Below are positions 15,910-24,514 of a stretch of 59,164 nt of DNA, piece after piece (position 1 is the stretch's first letter; every line of letters begins with the position of its first letter). Position numbers and translations under genes: made by a program. The stretch is from Chitinophagaceae bacterium (GTDB taxonomy: Bacteria > Bacteroidota > Bacteroidia > Chitinophagales > Chitinophagaceae). The stretch covers positions 1-59,164 of the forward strand of contig CANFLL010000012.1 in NCBI GenBank assembly GCA_947447825.1, written 5' to 3'. A model generated the notes under the pieces. The model was not told the origin of the DNA and ran no database searches. It was given only the letters and a program-made list of their open reading frames with translations.

Positions 15910-18681
15910 ATGGCTAAGAAGAAGAGAGAGACAAGAGAGAAACCAAAGGAAATATTGGAGTTGGAGACGCTTTATGGGATTATATTAGAGCAAACAAATT
16001 TTGATTTTGATCTTTTTAGTTGGATGCCAGAAAATTCTTTTACTGTAAATAAATCTGGAGCAGTAAATGGTCTTAGTTTAATGAATAATACAATTACTGA
16101 TATCAGAGCAATAAACAACTTTCCTGAATTGGTAGGTCTGAATTTAAATGAAAATTTAATTGAAGAAATTTCAGGCTTTACTGAAAATTTGAATTTGCAA
16201 TATTTATTTCTGGGAAATAATAGAATAAAAAATATCGAAGCACTAAGAAAATTTCCAAATCTAATTAGTCTAGTTCTTTGGTCAAATCCAATTGAAGATA
16301 TTAGACCAATAAAGGCTTTAAGTAAGCTACAAGGATTGCATTGTGAAAATATTGGAAACTTTGATTTTAGCTTCATAAATAACCTTAAGGATTTAGTTAG
16401 ATTAGATTTAAGTAATAACAATATTCAAATTTTGCCAATTAAAACAAATTTGGATAACCTTATTGAGCTCCAATTAAATAAAAATTTAATCAAGGATATA
16501 TATCAATTAGATAAACTCCATCGATTAAGATTTATTCACTTGCAAGGAAATTTATTAACCGAAGTTTCTAAAACGCTTGCCCAAAAATTTAATTGGTTAA
16601 CTAATAGCTTTAGATCTTCATATTTTTCATCACAAAATAGATTATTACTTTATAATAACCCCCTCGAATTCCCCCCAACTTCCGTCATAGAACTTGGTCC
16701 TGCAACAGTACAAAATTATTATGAAGCGGCGGAGCAATTTGGACATGCACCATTATCTGAAGGAAGAATTATTGTTATTGGGGATGGTAGTGCGGGCAAA
16801 TCGAGCCTGATAGAAAAGATGTTGTATGGAAGTTTTGAAAAAGGCAGGGCGCAAACCAATGGGATTAAAATAGAACATTTTCACTTGCAGCATCCAGAGG
16901 ATAATAGGGATTTGGTTTTTCATATTTGGGATTTTGGTGGGCAGGAGATACAACACGCCGTACATAAGTTCTTTTTTAGCGAAGGCTGTGTGTATGTGTT
17001 GGTATTGGATAACCGAAGGGAGGAAGAACCAGATTATTGGTTGCAACAGATAGAGAGTTTGGGCGGTAAGGCACCTGTATTAGTGGTGTTTAATAAGCAC
17101 GATGAAAACCAGTCTGAAATAGCCGACCGTAAATATTTAAAGGAAAAATATCCCAATATAATTGGCTTTTTCAATACCAGTTGTTTGAATGGTTTTGGTA
17201 TTGATGACTTTAGAAATAGCCTAGAAAAAGAAGTGGTAAAACTGCGAACCGTTAGGGAGCAATTTCCTAAAAACTGGTTAGCCATCAAGAAATCTATACA
17301 GGCAATAACAACAGGTACCCAACATTACCTTACCTACGAAACCTATCAGGCTATATGCGAGGAGAATAATACTCCCACAGAGTCAACGCAACGTTTGTTG
17401 CTCAAGTACTTTAATACCATTGGAGCTGTAACTTGGTTTGGTGAGGATACGCACCTAAAGTTCTTGCATGTATTGAAGCCAGAATGGATAACCCAGGGAG
17501 TTTATAAGATATTGACGGCAAAAAAAACGGCAAGACTTTATGGACAAATAGAAGTGAGTGACTTTAAGGAGTTGCTGTATCCATTGCAAGTAGGCGACTA
17601 TACTTATGATGAAAAGCATTATGGTTATATCCTTAGTATGATGAAGAAGTTTGACCTATGCGATGCGCCCGATGATAAACATTTACTGATACCATCTGCT
17701 TTTGGAAAGATGCCAAAAGTGGAATATAGCGATTTTAGGGGAGAAGCAGTAAGTACTTACATCTTGCAGTTTAAGGATTATATGCCACTAGCATTAATCC
17801 ATCGGTTTACTGCAAAGAATATAAAACAGGCTTTGGATAGTAACTATTGGTACACTGGCATAGTAATTAGAGACCCCATGAATACGGGTACACTAGCAAT
17901 GATTCATGCCGATAAAGAAGCAAAGCGTATTTATGTCCGCATAAAAGGGACAGATAAATTGGGGATGTGGGGGCATATACGTAGAGAGTTGGCAGACATC
18001 ACTTCTAGTTATGCCAAAATACCTTACGATGAATTGGTAGCATTGGATGATACAACAGAGCATACTGTAAAATATATTGACCTAACTAGTTATCTAAAAG
18101 CGGGTAAGGAATTATACTTTCATCCAGGACTTAGAAAGGATTTTAATGTTGGTTATTTGATGGGGTTATTTGAGAATAGGGAGGCGACTATTGAAAAACT
18201 TGAGAAAGGAATAATTGACTTTAGTGATGGTGAACGTGCACAAAAAACAAAAATTCCACCATTGATTATTCAAATTTTGAATAATAATTCCCAACAAGTA
18301 AATACGCATGTCAGCACTCAAATTAATATAGATATAAACGTTCAGTTTGTAACGAATACCAGTAATGAATTGTCTGGTGAATTGAACTATTTATTAAGCC
18401 TTCTTGATGACCAAAACAAGGTATTGGTAGATATATTGAAGGATTTGGCAAATTTTGCTACTGATGCAAAAGAGGTTCAAAATAGTGGGGAAATGGTAAG
18501 CAAGGGATGGAAGCGTAAGTTGAAAGGGCTTGTGGAAGGATTAGGAAAATCGGGGGAGACCATTAAGCATATCAAAGAGGGGTCTGAGGTGCTATCTGAA
18601 ATTTATAAAGGGCTAAGTGAACTGGCAAAGCATTTTAAATGGACTGATATCCAGAATCTGATTGATAAGATAAACGCATAG
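15910..18681 (+). CDS. LRR-Roc-COR (ROCO family) GTPase
   Basis: A 923-residue protein. Residues 1-45 are charged. Residues about 50-255 form leucine-rich repeats of the LxxLxLxxNxIxDI type. Residues about 285-450 are a Ras-of-complex GTPase with P-loop GDGSAGKS (291-298), switch II DFGGQE (341-346) and NKHD (395-398). Residues about 455-740 match a COR dimerisation domain. The C-terminus has NTHVSTQINIDINVQFV, then a helical, probably coiled-coil region to the end. Bacterial ROCO proteins cycle GTP through COR-mediated dimerisation; their targets are mostly unknown. It is soluble with no signal peptide. The AlbA_2/ATPase gene begins 27 bp downstream, suggesting a two-gene functional unit. 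Confidence 0.92.
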   Translation: MAKKKRETREKPKEILELETLYGIILEQTNFDFDLFSWMPENSFTVNKSGAVNGLSLMNNTITDIRAINNFPELVGLNLNENLIEEISGFTENLNLQYLFLGNNRIKNIEALRKFPNLISLVLWSNPIEDIRPIKALSKLQGLHCENIGNFDFSFINNLKDLVRLDLSNNNIQILPIKTNLDNLIELQLNKNLIKDIYQLDKLHRLRFIHLQGNLLTEVSKTLAQKFNWLTNSFRSSYFSSQNRLLLYNNPLEFPPTSVIELGPATVQNYYEAAEQFGHAPLSEGRIIVIGDGSAGKSSLIEKMLYGSFEKGRAQTNGIKIEHFHLQHPEDNRDLVFHIWDFGGQEIQHAVHKFFFSEGCVYVLVLDNRREEEPDYWLQQIESLGGKAPVLVVFNKHDENQSEIADRKYLKEKYPNIIGFFNTSCLNGFGIDDFRNSLEKEVVKLRTVREQFPKNWLAIKKSIQAITTGTQHYLTYETYQAICEENNTPTESTQRLLLKYFNTIGAVTWFGEDTHLKFLHVLKPEWITQGVYKILTAKKTARLYGQIEVSDFKELLYPLQVGDYTYDEKHYGYILSMMKKFDLCDAPDDKHLLIPSAFGKMPKVEYSDFRGEAVSTYILQFKDYMPLALIHRFTAKNIKQALDSNYWYTGIVIRDPMNTGTLAMIHADKEAKRIYVRIKGTDKLGMWGHIRRELADITSSYAKIPYDELVALDDTTEHTVKYIDLTSYLKAGKELYFHPGLRKDFNVGYLMGLFENREATIEKLEKGIIDFSDGERAQKTKIPPLIIQILNNNSQQVNTHVSTQINIDINVQFVTNTSNELSGELNYLLSLLDDQNKVLVDILKDLANFATDAKEVQNSGEMVSKGWKRKLKGLVEGLGKSGETIKHIKEGSEVLSEIYKGLSELAKHFKWTDIQNLIDKINA

Positions 18682-18708
18682 ACATTTATTAATGAGTACT
18701 ATTGCAAT

Positions 18709-19896
18709 ATGAATTGGGACAATTTAGATATTAAAGCGGAAATAGCACTAGGAGAAGATTCTTCTAGGCAGTTTAAAGTACAAATAGAAGATGCAAATAA
18801 GCTTGCAGAAGAAATGTGCGCCTTTAGTAATAGTTGGGGCGGCATCATCTATATAGGGGTTGATAACAAAAATAACATTGTTGGTATTAAGCCAGAGGAG
18901 TTAGAAAAATATAATCAGCTAGTATCTAATTCAGCTAATAATAACATTAAACCATCCATTTATCCGTTAACCAAATCTGTAAAGATTGATGACAAGTTAC
19001 TGTTGCTTATTTATGTTTTTAAAGGTGCTAATAAACCATACTGCACCACAAAAGGAAACAACTATTATGTAAAAAGCGGTAGTGATAAAAAAATGGCTTC
19101 TTCGCAAGAACTAGCTAGGATGTTTCAAGAAAGCAATTTGCTCTTTATTGATGAAATGCTTACTGGGGCAAGGATATCAAACGAAAATGAAAATGATGGA
19201 GTCGATTTGCTGAAATTTTATACCTACTATGAAAAAAGCAGGGGAACGGAGTTTAGAGAATCTGGTATTTCTGTTGAAAAAGCATTGGAGAATATGAACC
19301 TTGCCAAGAATGGCAATTTCAATTTGGCTGGATTGTTATTATTTGCCCGTAGTCCTCAACAATTCAAACCATCTTTTATCATCCGTTGTGTTAGTTTTTA
19401 TGGTGCAGACATAAGTGATGATACATTTATAGATAAAACAGATTGTATAGGTACATTGGAAGATCAGTATAGGTCTGCAATAATTTTTTTGAAAAACAAT
19501 TTACGATTAGTACAACAGCCTAATGGCAGTTTTAACCAGCCGGGTAGTTTAGAAATAAGCGAAAAGGCATTGGAAGAAGTTATTGTAAATGCCTTGTTTC
19601 ATAGAGACTATTCAAAAAATGCAGTCATTAGAATATTGATCTTTAAGGATAGGGTAGAAGTGATAAGCCCAGGTTGTTTGCCAAATCATTTAACGGTAGA
19701 ACATATAATAAACAATAATTCAGTTATCAGAAACTCCATTATTGTTTCACATGCAAGCAAAATATTGCCTTATTCAGGCATAGGTTCAGGTATTCGTAGA
19801 ATATTAAATGCAGAACCAAATACTAATTTTAAGGATGATAAAAGTGGGGAGCAATTTACAACCATCCTCCCACGAAAAGAATTCAACAAGCATTAA
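18709..19896 (+). CDS. AlbA_2 domain protein with a C-terminal GHKL-type ATPase domain (RecG-like regulator family)
   Basis: A 395-residue protein. Residues about 8-125 form an AlbA_2 (Schlafen-related) putative nucleic-acid-binding domain: EDSSRQFKVQIEDANKLAEE, CAFSNSWGGIIYIGVDNKNN and YYVKSGSDKKMAS. Residues about 270-390 resemble HATPase_c_4: EEVIVNALFHRDYS as N-box, IFKDRVEVISPGCLP as the D-x-G-equivalent strand, and SGIGSGIRRI as the glycine-rich lid. These proteins are often labelled transcriptional regulators or 'RecG-like', but the biochemistry is largely untested. It follows the ROCO gene by 27 bp on the same strand. AlbA_2 and Schlafen-type proteins occur in several defence contexts, so a protective role for the pair is possible but is inference. 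Confidence 0.85.
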   Translation: MNWDNLDIKAEIALGEDSSRQFKVQIEDANKLAEEMCAFSNSWGGIIYIGVDNKNNIVGIKPEELEKYNQLVSNSANNNIKPSIYPLTKSVKIDDKLLLLIYVFKGANKPYCTTKGNNYYVKSGSDKKMASSQELARMFQESNLLFIDEMLTGARISNENENDGVDLLKFYTYYEKSRGTEFRESGISVEKALENMNLAKNGNFNLAGLLLFARSPQQFKPSFIIRCVSFYGADISDDTFIDKTDCIGTLEDQYRSAIIFLKNNLRLVQQPNGSFNQPGSLEISEKALEEVIVNALFHRDYSKNAVIRILIFKDRVEVISPGCLPNHLTVEHIINNNSVIRNSIIVSHASKILPYSGIGSGIRRILNAEPNTNFKDDKSGEQFTTILPRKEFNKH

Positions 19897-20084
19897 GTGA
19901 GTAGATTCAACTTAGCTAGCGCACTTCACAAACCACTTACGACGCACTTGCTGCTTCCGCATCTTCTGTCACAAGTTGCTTCGCTAATATTAACTACTCG
20001 GTTCTTTTGTATCTGACTAATCGGTTGTCGTTACTTTTGTTAGTAGGCACATTTGCGTAATAATTTAAAAAAATACAATAGTCA

Positions 20085-20366
20085 ATGATGTACGTATTGA
20101 TAATACATGAAGTAGCAGATTATTCAGCCTGGAAGAAGATATTTGATAATGCTGCTACCATTAGAAAAGAAGCTGGCGAAATATCCTATCAGGTGCTTAA
20201 ATATGACCAAAACGCCAATAAGATTGTCCACTTCTCTGTATGGACTTCTGTAGCAAATGCAAAAAGGTTCTTCGAGTCACCCAAGTTGGTTAAAATTAGA
20301 AAAGATGCTGGAGTAAAAGCACCAGAGTTTATCTATTTAGAGGAACTTGAAAAGGGCATTTTGTAA
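20085..20366 (+). CDS. Small dimeric alpha/beta barrel (ABM-like) protein
   Basis: A 93-residue protein (or 92 from the ATG at 20088). It has the strand-helix-strand pattern YVLIIHEVADYSAWKKIFD, SYQVLKYDQNANKIVHFSVW and ANAKRFFESPKLVKIRKDAG. The order D-Y-x-x-W-K-x-x-F-D then FxxWxSxxxAxxFFxSxxL is typical of the DUF1330/ABM-type barrel group found in Bacteroidota genomes. The reaction is unknown. It is flanked on both sides by degenerate gctagt/ctaatattaact-word DNA (19897-20084 and 20367-20635), which isolates it from its neighbours. No partner gene is evident. Confidence 0.7.
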   Translation: MMYVLIIHEVADYSAWKKIFDNAATIRKEAGEISYQVLKYDQNANKIVHFSVWTSVANAKRFFESPKLVKIRKDAGVKAPEFIYLEELEKGIL

Positions 20367-20635
20367 TACGGCAGTTAGTAGGTGTATCAGGTCTCTCAGC
20401 TAGTCTGCGTCAGTTGCTACAATCTACAAAGGCTTGCTCAGCTAGTCCCCTGCTAGTTCGCGCCACTCGCTACAATCTACTAGGGCTAGCGCATCGCTTG
20501 TAGTCTGCCTTCGCTAAGGTCTTAATCTATCCCCCTGCTAACACGCCGTCTGTAGCGCATCATTTTACTAATATTAACTGCCCTTACTACAGCTATAACC
20601 TATTTTGCTACCAGAATTAAATAACCTGAACATAT
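20367..20635. repeat. Degenerate word-repeat DNA (ctcagctagtc, gctacaatctac)
   Basis: ctcagctagtc occurs twice 42 bp apart, and gctacaatctac twice 53 bp apart, amid many gctagt and cgcta words. The composition is richer in G and C than the flanks. ctaatattaact occurs here (near 20570) and upstream of the ABM-like gene (near 19985). No ORF of interest. Confidence 0.4.
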
Positions 20636-21467
20636 ATAAAACAAGAAAATGCCATACAACTATTTGAAGATAAAAATGTGCTGACACTGTGGGATGCAGA
20701 ACATTAGAAATGGTATTTTTCTATTGTAGATGTAATTGGTGTTTTAGCCGATAGCCCCCAATCCCAGAAATTATGGAGTGTTTTAAAAACTAGGTTAAAG
20801 TCTGAAGGAAGTCAGTTGGTTACAGATTGCAACCAACTGAAAATGCAATCGGCGGATGGTAAGTTCTATAAAACAGATGTAGCCGATACTGAGCAGCTTT
20901 TTAGGCTTATACAATCTATTCCATCGCCAAAGGCAGAACCTTTTAAACTTTGGTTGGCAAAGATTGCATCGGAAAGATTAGACGAAATGCAAGACCCAGA
21001 ACTAACCATTGACAGGGCTTTGGAACAATACCTGCAATTGGGGTATTCTGAAAACTGGATAAATCAGCGGCTTAAACGCAGATTACGCAATAGGACTCTA
21101 CTACAACTCTCAACTACTTCAAAGACAGGCATTTGTTTGATTTATTCTCCTTCAACGTAATACATTATGTTTTCAGTCGAAAAATCTGCTCAAATACTTG
21201 TCTTTTTTGTATTTGAGACTTTCGTAAAGAGTCTATTACGTAATCTGGGTTAAAAGTATTGAGATACGAAAGTAACTAACCGACGAATGGAAAAACAGGG
21301 GACTGAAAGAGGGGCAACAATTTGCGACACTGACTGATATTATAACCAAAGCATGGGCTGGCAAAACCACCAAAGAATATAAAGTTTTAAAAGGCTTGAA
21401 AAAAGCGAATTTGCGGGACAACATGACCAATGGATCAACTTTTTACTTTTTATTTTCAACTTACTAA
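20636..21467 (+). pseudogene. Broken BRO-N family (phage antirepressor-like) gene, split by a MITE
   Basis: The frame carries recognisable BRO-N sequence: QLFEDKNVLTLWDAEH, KWYFSIVDVIGVLADSP, LKTRLKSEGSQLVTDCNQLK, RLIQSIPSPKAEPFKLWLAK and LGYSENWINQRLK. After the insertion it continues with LTDEWKNRGLKEGQQFATL and TKEYKVLKGLKKANLRDNMT. Lesions: the expected start is ATA at 20636, there is an in-frame TAG at 20705-20707, a 173-bp insertion at 21077-21249, a TAA at 21273-21275, and homology ends near 21431. BRO-N proteins are DNA-binding and were acquired from phage, so this marks an old mobile-DNA scar. The remaining open stretch 20816-21160 runs into the MITE and is not an intact gene. Confidence 0.88.
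21077..21249. mobile_element. 173-bp MITE with terminal inverted repeats and a ttaaa target duplication
   Basis: The left end cgcagattacgcaatag...gactct and the right end agagtctattacgtaatctggg are inverted complements of about 22 bp with two substitutions and one indel. Direct repeats ttaaa flank it (21072-21076 and 21250-21254). Removing the element plus one ttaaa restores the BRO-N reading frame (NQRLK then SIEIRK). There is no transposase, so it would have been moved in trans. TTAA-type target choice suggests, but does not prove, the parent transposon family. Confidence 0.85.
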
Positions 21468-21922
21468 GGATTATATCCAACATCTTCAATGAGTCCTTTG
21501 CCCTGTGCAGCAGCCGTTGCTAACTCATCACATCTATTATTCATTGCATTATCTGCATGGCCTTTAACCCAAATAAATTTTATCTTAAACTTTCGAGAAA
21601 GCTGGTAATAGCGTGTCCATAAATCTTTATTCTTTTTTCCACCCTTAAAGTCAGTTTTTATCCATCCATCAAGCCAACGCTTTTCCACACTATCAACAAT
21701 ATATTTACTATCCGTATAAATAGTAACAGGAATATCATTCCTTGTAAGGCTTTCTAGTGCAACAATGACTCCCATTAGTTCCATTCTGTTATTGGTGGTC
21801 AACTTAAAGCCTTGAGATATTTCTTTTCTTTTTTCTCCCCATTGCAACACAATTCCATATCCCCCTGGGCCAGGGTTTCCTCTTGATGAACCGTCTGTAT
21901 ATATGATTAGTGGATTAGACAT
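21464..21922 (-). CDS. rnhA: Ribonuclease HI
   Basis: A 152-residue enzyme that degrades the RNA strand of RNA-DNA hybrids. The catalytic carboxylates are all present: Asp10 in YTDGSSRGNPGPGG, Glu48 in TNNRMELMG, Asp71 in YTDSKYI and Asp132 in MNNRCDELA. The handle region WIKTDFKGGKKNKDLW and VKGHADN match the E. coli type, and the length is as expected. Its stop codon overlaps the last bases of the decayed BRO-N frame on the other strand. ATG at 21922 gives the standard N-terminus. Confidence 0.97.
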   Translation of the reverse strand: MSNPLIIYTDGSSRGNPGPGGYGIVLQWGEKRKEISQGFKLTTNNRMELMGVIVALESLTRNDIPVTIYTDSKYIVDSVEKRWLDGWIKTDFKGGKKNKDLWTRYYQLSRKFKIKFIWVKGHADNAMNNRCDELATAAAQGKGLIEDVGYNP

Positions 21923-22228
21923 TTTTTAAGTAAGTAGATGTTAATGATAAGAATATTATTTTGTAACTGTTCAGGGGATATTTACCACGAATTAAATAAG
22001 GAAAAAACTAATGACAATAAAGTTAAGAGTCCTCGAATGGTAGTTTTAAAAAAATAATACGACGCAATCCTTGTGTTTTTGGTGAATGCTTTAGTGCCAC
22101 ATATCTAATGTTTTTTGAAAAAATCTTAGTGTTACTAGTGATAAAAAATCATGTTGATAAATAACTAGAATAAAACAGGCTGTCTCTAGGGTTAGAAACA
22201 GCCTGAATCAAAATATAAAGGGTACAGA
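21923..22228. other. Intergenic region between rnhA and the E2 gene
   Basis: About 300 bp. It holds the likely rnhA promoter and the terminator of the downstream-reading E2 gene (22176-22205). I see nothing else. Confidence 0.5.
22176..22205 (-). terminator. Rho-independent terminator of the E2 acyltransferase gene
   Basis: Arms caggctgt (22176-22183) and acagcctg (22198-22205) form a perfect 8-bp GC-rich stem 24 bp after the gene's stop codon. On the minus strand it is followed by ttttattct. Confidence 0.85.
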
Positions 22229-24343
22229 TTATAAATAATGATACCAAGTGCGATTCAAATCCCAAGCTTCAAACTCTTTAACGACATCGCTTAAAAAACT
22301 TGCACCAACGCTTCCATCTATTATGCGATGGTCGTAGCTTAACGATAGATACATCATGTGCCTAATGCCAATTGTATCATTGCTGGGAGATTCAATAACT
22401 ACAGGTCTTTTCTTAATTGTTCCAGCAGCTAATATGGCAACCTGAGGTTGGTTAATGATAGGGGTTCCCATCAATGTTCCAAAAGTACCCACATTTGTGA
22501 ACGTGAAAGTGCCTCCAGAAACATCATCTGGTTTTAACTGATTACTTCTAGCATCGTTTGCTAACTTGTTTACTGCTGCACTTAGCCCAACGATATTAAG
22601 TTGGTCAGCACCCTTAATAACAGGAACAATTAGATTGCCGGTAGGCAATGAGGTTGCCATTCCTATATTTAAGTCTTTCTTGATGATTATTTTATCGCCA
22701 TCAACAGATGCATTCAGAAGAGGGTATCTTTTTAATACTTTCACAATGCAATCAATAAACATTGGGGTGAAAGTAATTTTAGTTCCTTCTCTTTTTTCGA
22801 AATCATTTTTAACCCTTTCTCTCCATAAAACCATGTTGGTTACATCAGCTTCGGCAAAACTTGTCACATGAGGACTCGTATGAACACTATCAACCATGTG
22901 TTTAGCAATCAGTTTACGCATTCTGTCCATCTCGATAATTTCTACATTGCCAGTAGGGTGAGCAGAAGTAGGAGAGGTGTATTTGCCAGAACCACCTTCG
23001 GCTAGCGTAACTAAAGGAACGCTCGGTGTGGTTGGAGGAACCATGTAAACGGGCTTTAACTCTTTAGGGGTTTGCTCCGTAGCTGGTGTAGTATATTTTA
23101 CTTCTTCAACAACAGGGGCTGGAGAATGATAAACAACTTCTTCCTTTTTAAGCTCAACTGGTTGTGGAACAAACGCTTCCACAACCAGTTGAGGAGCTTG
23201 TTGAACAATTGGTTGCGGAACAAATGCTTCCACAACAGGTTGGGGAGCAGGTTCAATAATTGGTTGCGGAAAAAATGCTTCCACAACAGGTTGGGGAGCA
23301 GGTTCAATAATTGGTTGCGGAACAAACGCTTCTACAACAGGTTGGGGAGCTGGTTCAATAATTGGTTGCGGAACAAACGCTTCCACAACAGGTTGGGGAG
23401 CCGGTTCAACAATTGGTTGCGGAACAAACGCTTCCACAACAGGTTGGGGAGCTGGTTCAACAATTGGTTGTGGAACAAACGCTTCCACAACAGGTTGAGG
23501 AGCTGGTTCAACAATTGGTTGCGGAACAAACGTTTCCACAACAGGTTGAGAATAAATGATAGGCTCAACTATAGGTTGAGGATATATTAAAGGTTGTTCT
23601 ACAATCGGTTGTGGAGCAATGTATACTAGTGTATCTGCTGTCTTTTGTAAAATCACTGGTTGAATTGGTGTTGGAACAACAATAGATTCCTGACGTATTT
23701 GTTCAGGAGTTTGTTGATAGGCTTGCACAGGAGGTTGTGGAAAACTTGCTTGAGCAGGTGCAAATGTTGGTACTTTCCCAGCTCTTTTGTCTGCAACATA
23801 TTGTATAATATCTTTCTTAGAAACCCTTCCATCTGCACCAGTCCCTGGAATTCTTTCTAACTCGCTAAGACTTATGCCTTCACTATTAGCTATGTTTAAG
23901 ACTAATGGGGAGAAGAACCTGTTATTGCCCGTAGATGTTGGGTAAGAAGTAGTTGAAGGAGCCGGCTGAAAAGGGATGTTTTCTTCGTAGTTTGTAATTG
24001 ATGGCATAACTGTGTGCTGTATGGGGTCAAAAGTTGTTTGCGGGGCAATTGTTGGTTCAGGAATTACCTTAATTGGCTGCGGAATTGATGTTGGCTTATT
24101 TATTACTGTATCAATTTTTGCAATAACGCTACCTACGGGAACAACATTGTTTACAGGATATAAAATTTCAGACAAAATGCCCTCAACAGGAGACGGTATT
24201 TCGCTGTCAACTTTATCGGTAGCTATGTCTAATATAGTTTCGTCCATTTTTACATGATCGCCAACTTTCTTGTGCCATTTAAGTATAGTGGCTTCCATTA
24301 TACTCTCGCCCATTTTAGGCATTGTTAAATCAATTATAGCCAT
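22229..24343 (-). CDS. 2-oxoacid dehydrogenase E2 dihydrolipoyl acyltransferase with a repeat linker
   Basis: A 704-residue core enzyme of a 2-oxoacid dehydrogenase complex. The N-terminal lipoyl domain (1-78) has the lipoylated Lys44 in DIATDKVDSE. The E3-binding domain (about 145-190) has FFSPLVLNIANSEG and GTGADGRVSKKDI. The C-terminal catalytic domain (about 470-704) ends with the active-site LSYDHRIIDGSV (HxxxD). The linker contains seven full copies and one partial copy of the 17-residue unit VEAFVPQPIVEPAPQPV. Acyl specificity (pyruvate, 2-oxoglutarate or branched chain) cannot be fixed from sequence alone, and no E1 or E3 gene is adjacent. At 704 residues it is far longer than a one-lipoyl E2 (about 400-450). 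Confidence 0.93.
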   Translation of the reverse strand: MAIIDLTMPKMGESIMEATILKWHKKVGDHVKMDETILDIATDKVDSEIPSPVEGILSEILYPVNNVVPVGSVIAKIDTVINKPTSIPQPIKVIPEPTIAPQTTFDPIQHTVMPSITNYEENIPFQPAPSTTSYPTSTGNNRFFSPLVLNIANSEGISLSELERIPGTGADGRVSKKDIIQYVADKRAGKVPTFAPAQASFPQPPVQAYQQTPEQIRQESIVVPTPIQPVILQKTADTLVYIAPQPIVEQPLIYPQPIVEPIIYSQPVVETFVPQPIVEPAPQPVVEAFVPQPIVEPAPQPVVEAFVPQPIVEPAPQPVVEAFVPQPIIEPAPQPVVEAFVPQPIIEPAPQPVVEAFFPQPIIEPAPQPVVEAFVPQPIVQQAPQLVVEAFVPQPVELKKEEVVYHSPAPVVEEVKYTTPATEQTPKELKPVYMVPPTTPSVPLVTLAEGGSGKYTSPTSAHPTGNVEIIEMDRMRKLIAKHMVDSVHTSPHVTSFAEADVTNMVLWRERVKNDFEKREGTKITFTPMFIDCIVKVLKRYPLLNASVDGDKIIIKKDLNIGMATSLPTGNLIVPVIKGADQLNIVGLSAAVNKLANDARSNQLKPDDVSGGTFTFTNVGTFGTLMGTPIINQPQVAILAAGTIKKRPVVIESPSNDTIGIRHMMYLSLSYDHRIIDGSVGASFLSDVVKEFEAWDLNRTWYHYL
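23140..23539 (-). repeat. 51-bp tandem repeats coding the E2 linker
   Basis: Units start (minus strand) at 23539 and recur every 51 bp to 23182: seven full and one partial. Differences between units are mostly single substitutions. The array also keeps the antisense strand open (a 172-codon ORF rich in Asn/Arg/Phe/Trp), which is a by-product of the repeat. Confidence 0.9.
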
Positions 24344-24514
24344 ACAAACAGTTTGTTTTTTAGGTCATTAAAGACCGTTAAACGCTTAAAACAATGATTA
24401 AATATTGCAAGCTCTAATATGTAGCATCTTTAAAATTCTGTGACAGGATTAATGAAAAATGCTCAAATATTAATTTTCAAAAATAGATTTTTACTAGCGA
24501 AAGTTATTCTATGG

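Noticed and set aside
20816..21160. 114-codon ORF as an intact small gene
   Set aside because: It is the middle of a broken BRO-N gene and its last codons are MITE sequence.
23072..23590. 172-codon plus-strand ORF opposite the E2 linker, with an Asn/Arg/Phe/Trp-rich repeat
   Set aside because: It exists only because the 51-bp repeats keep the antisense frame open. The minus-strand frame is a clear E2 protein.
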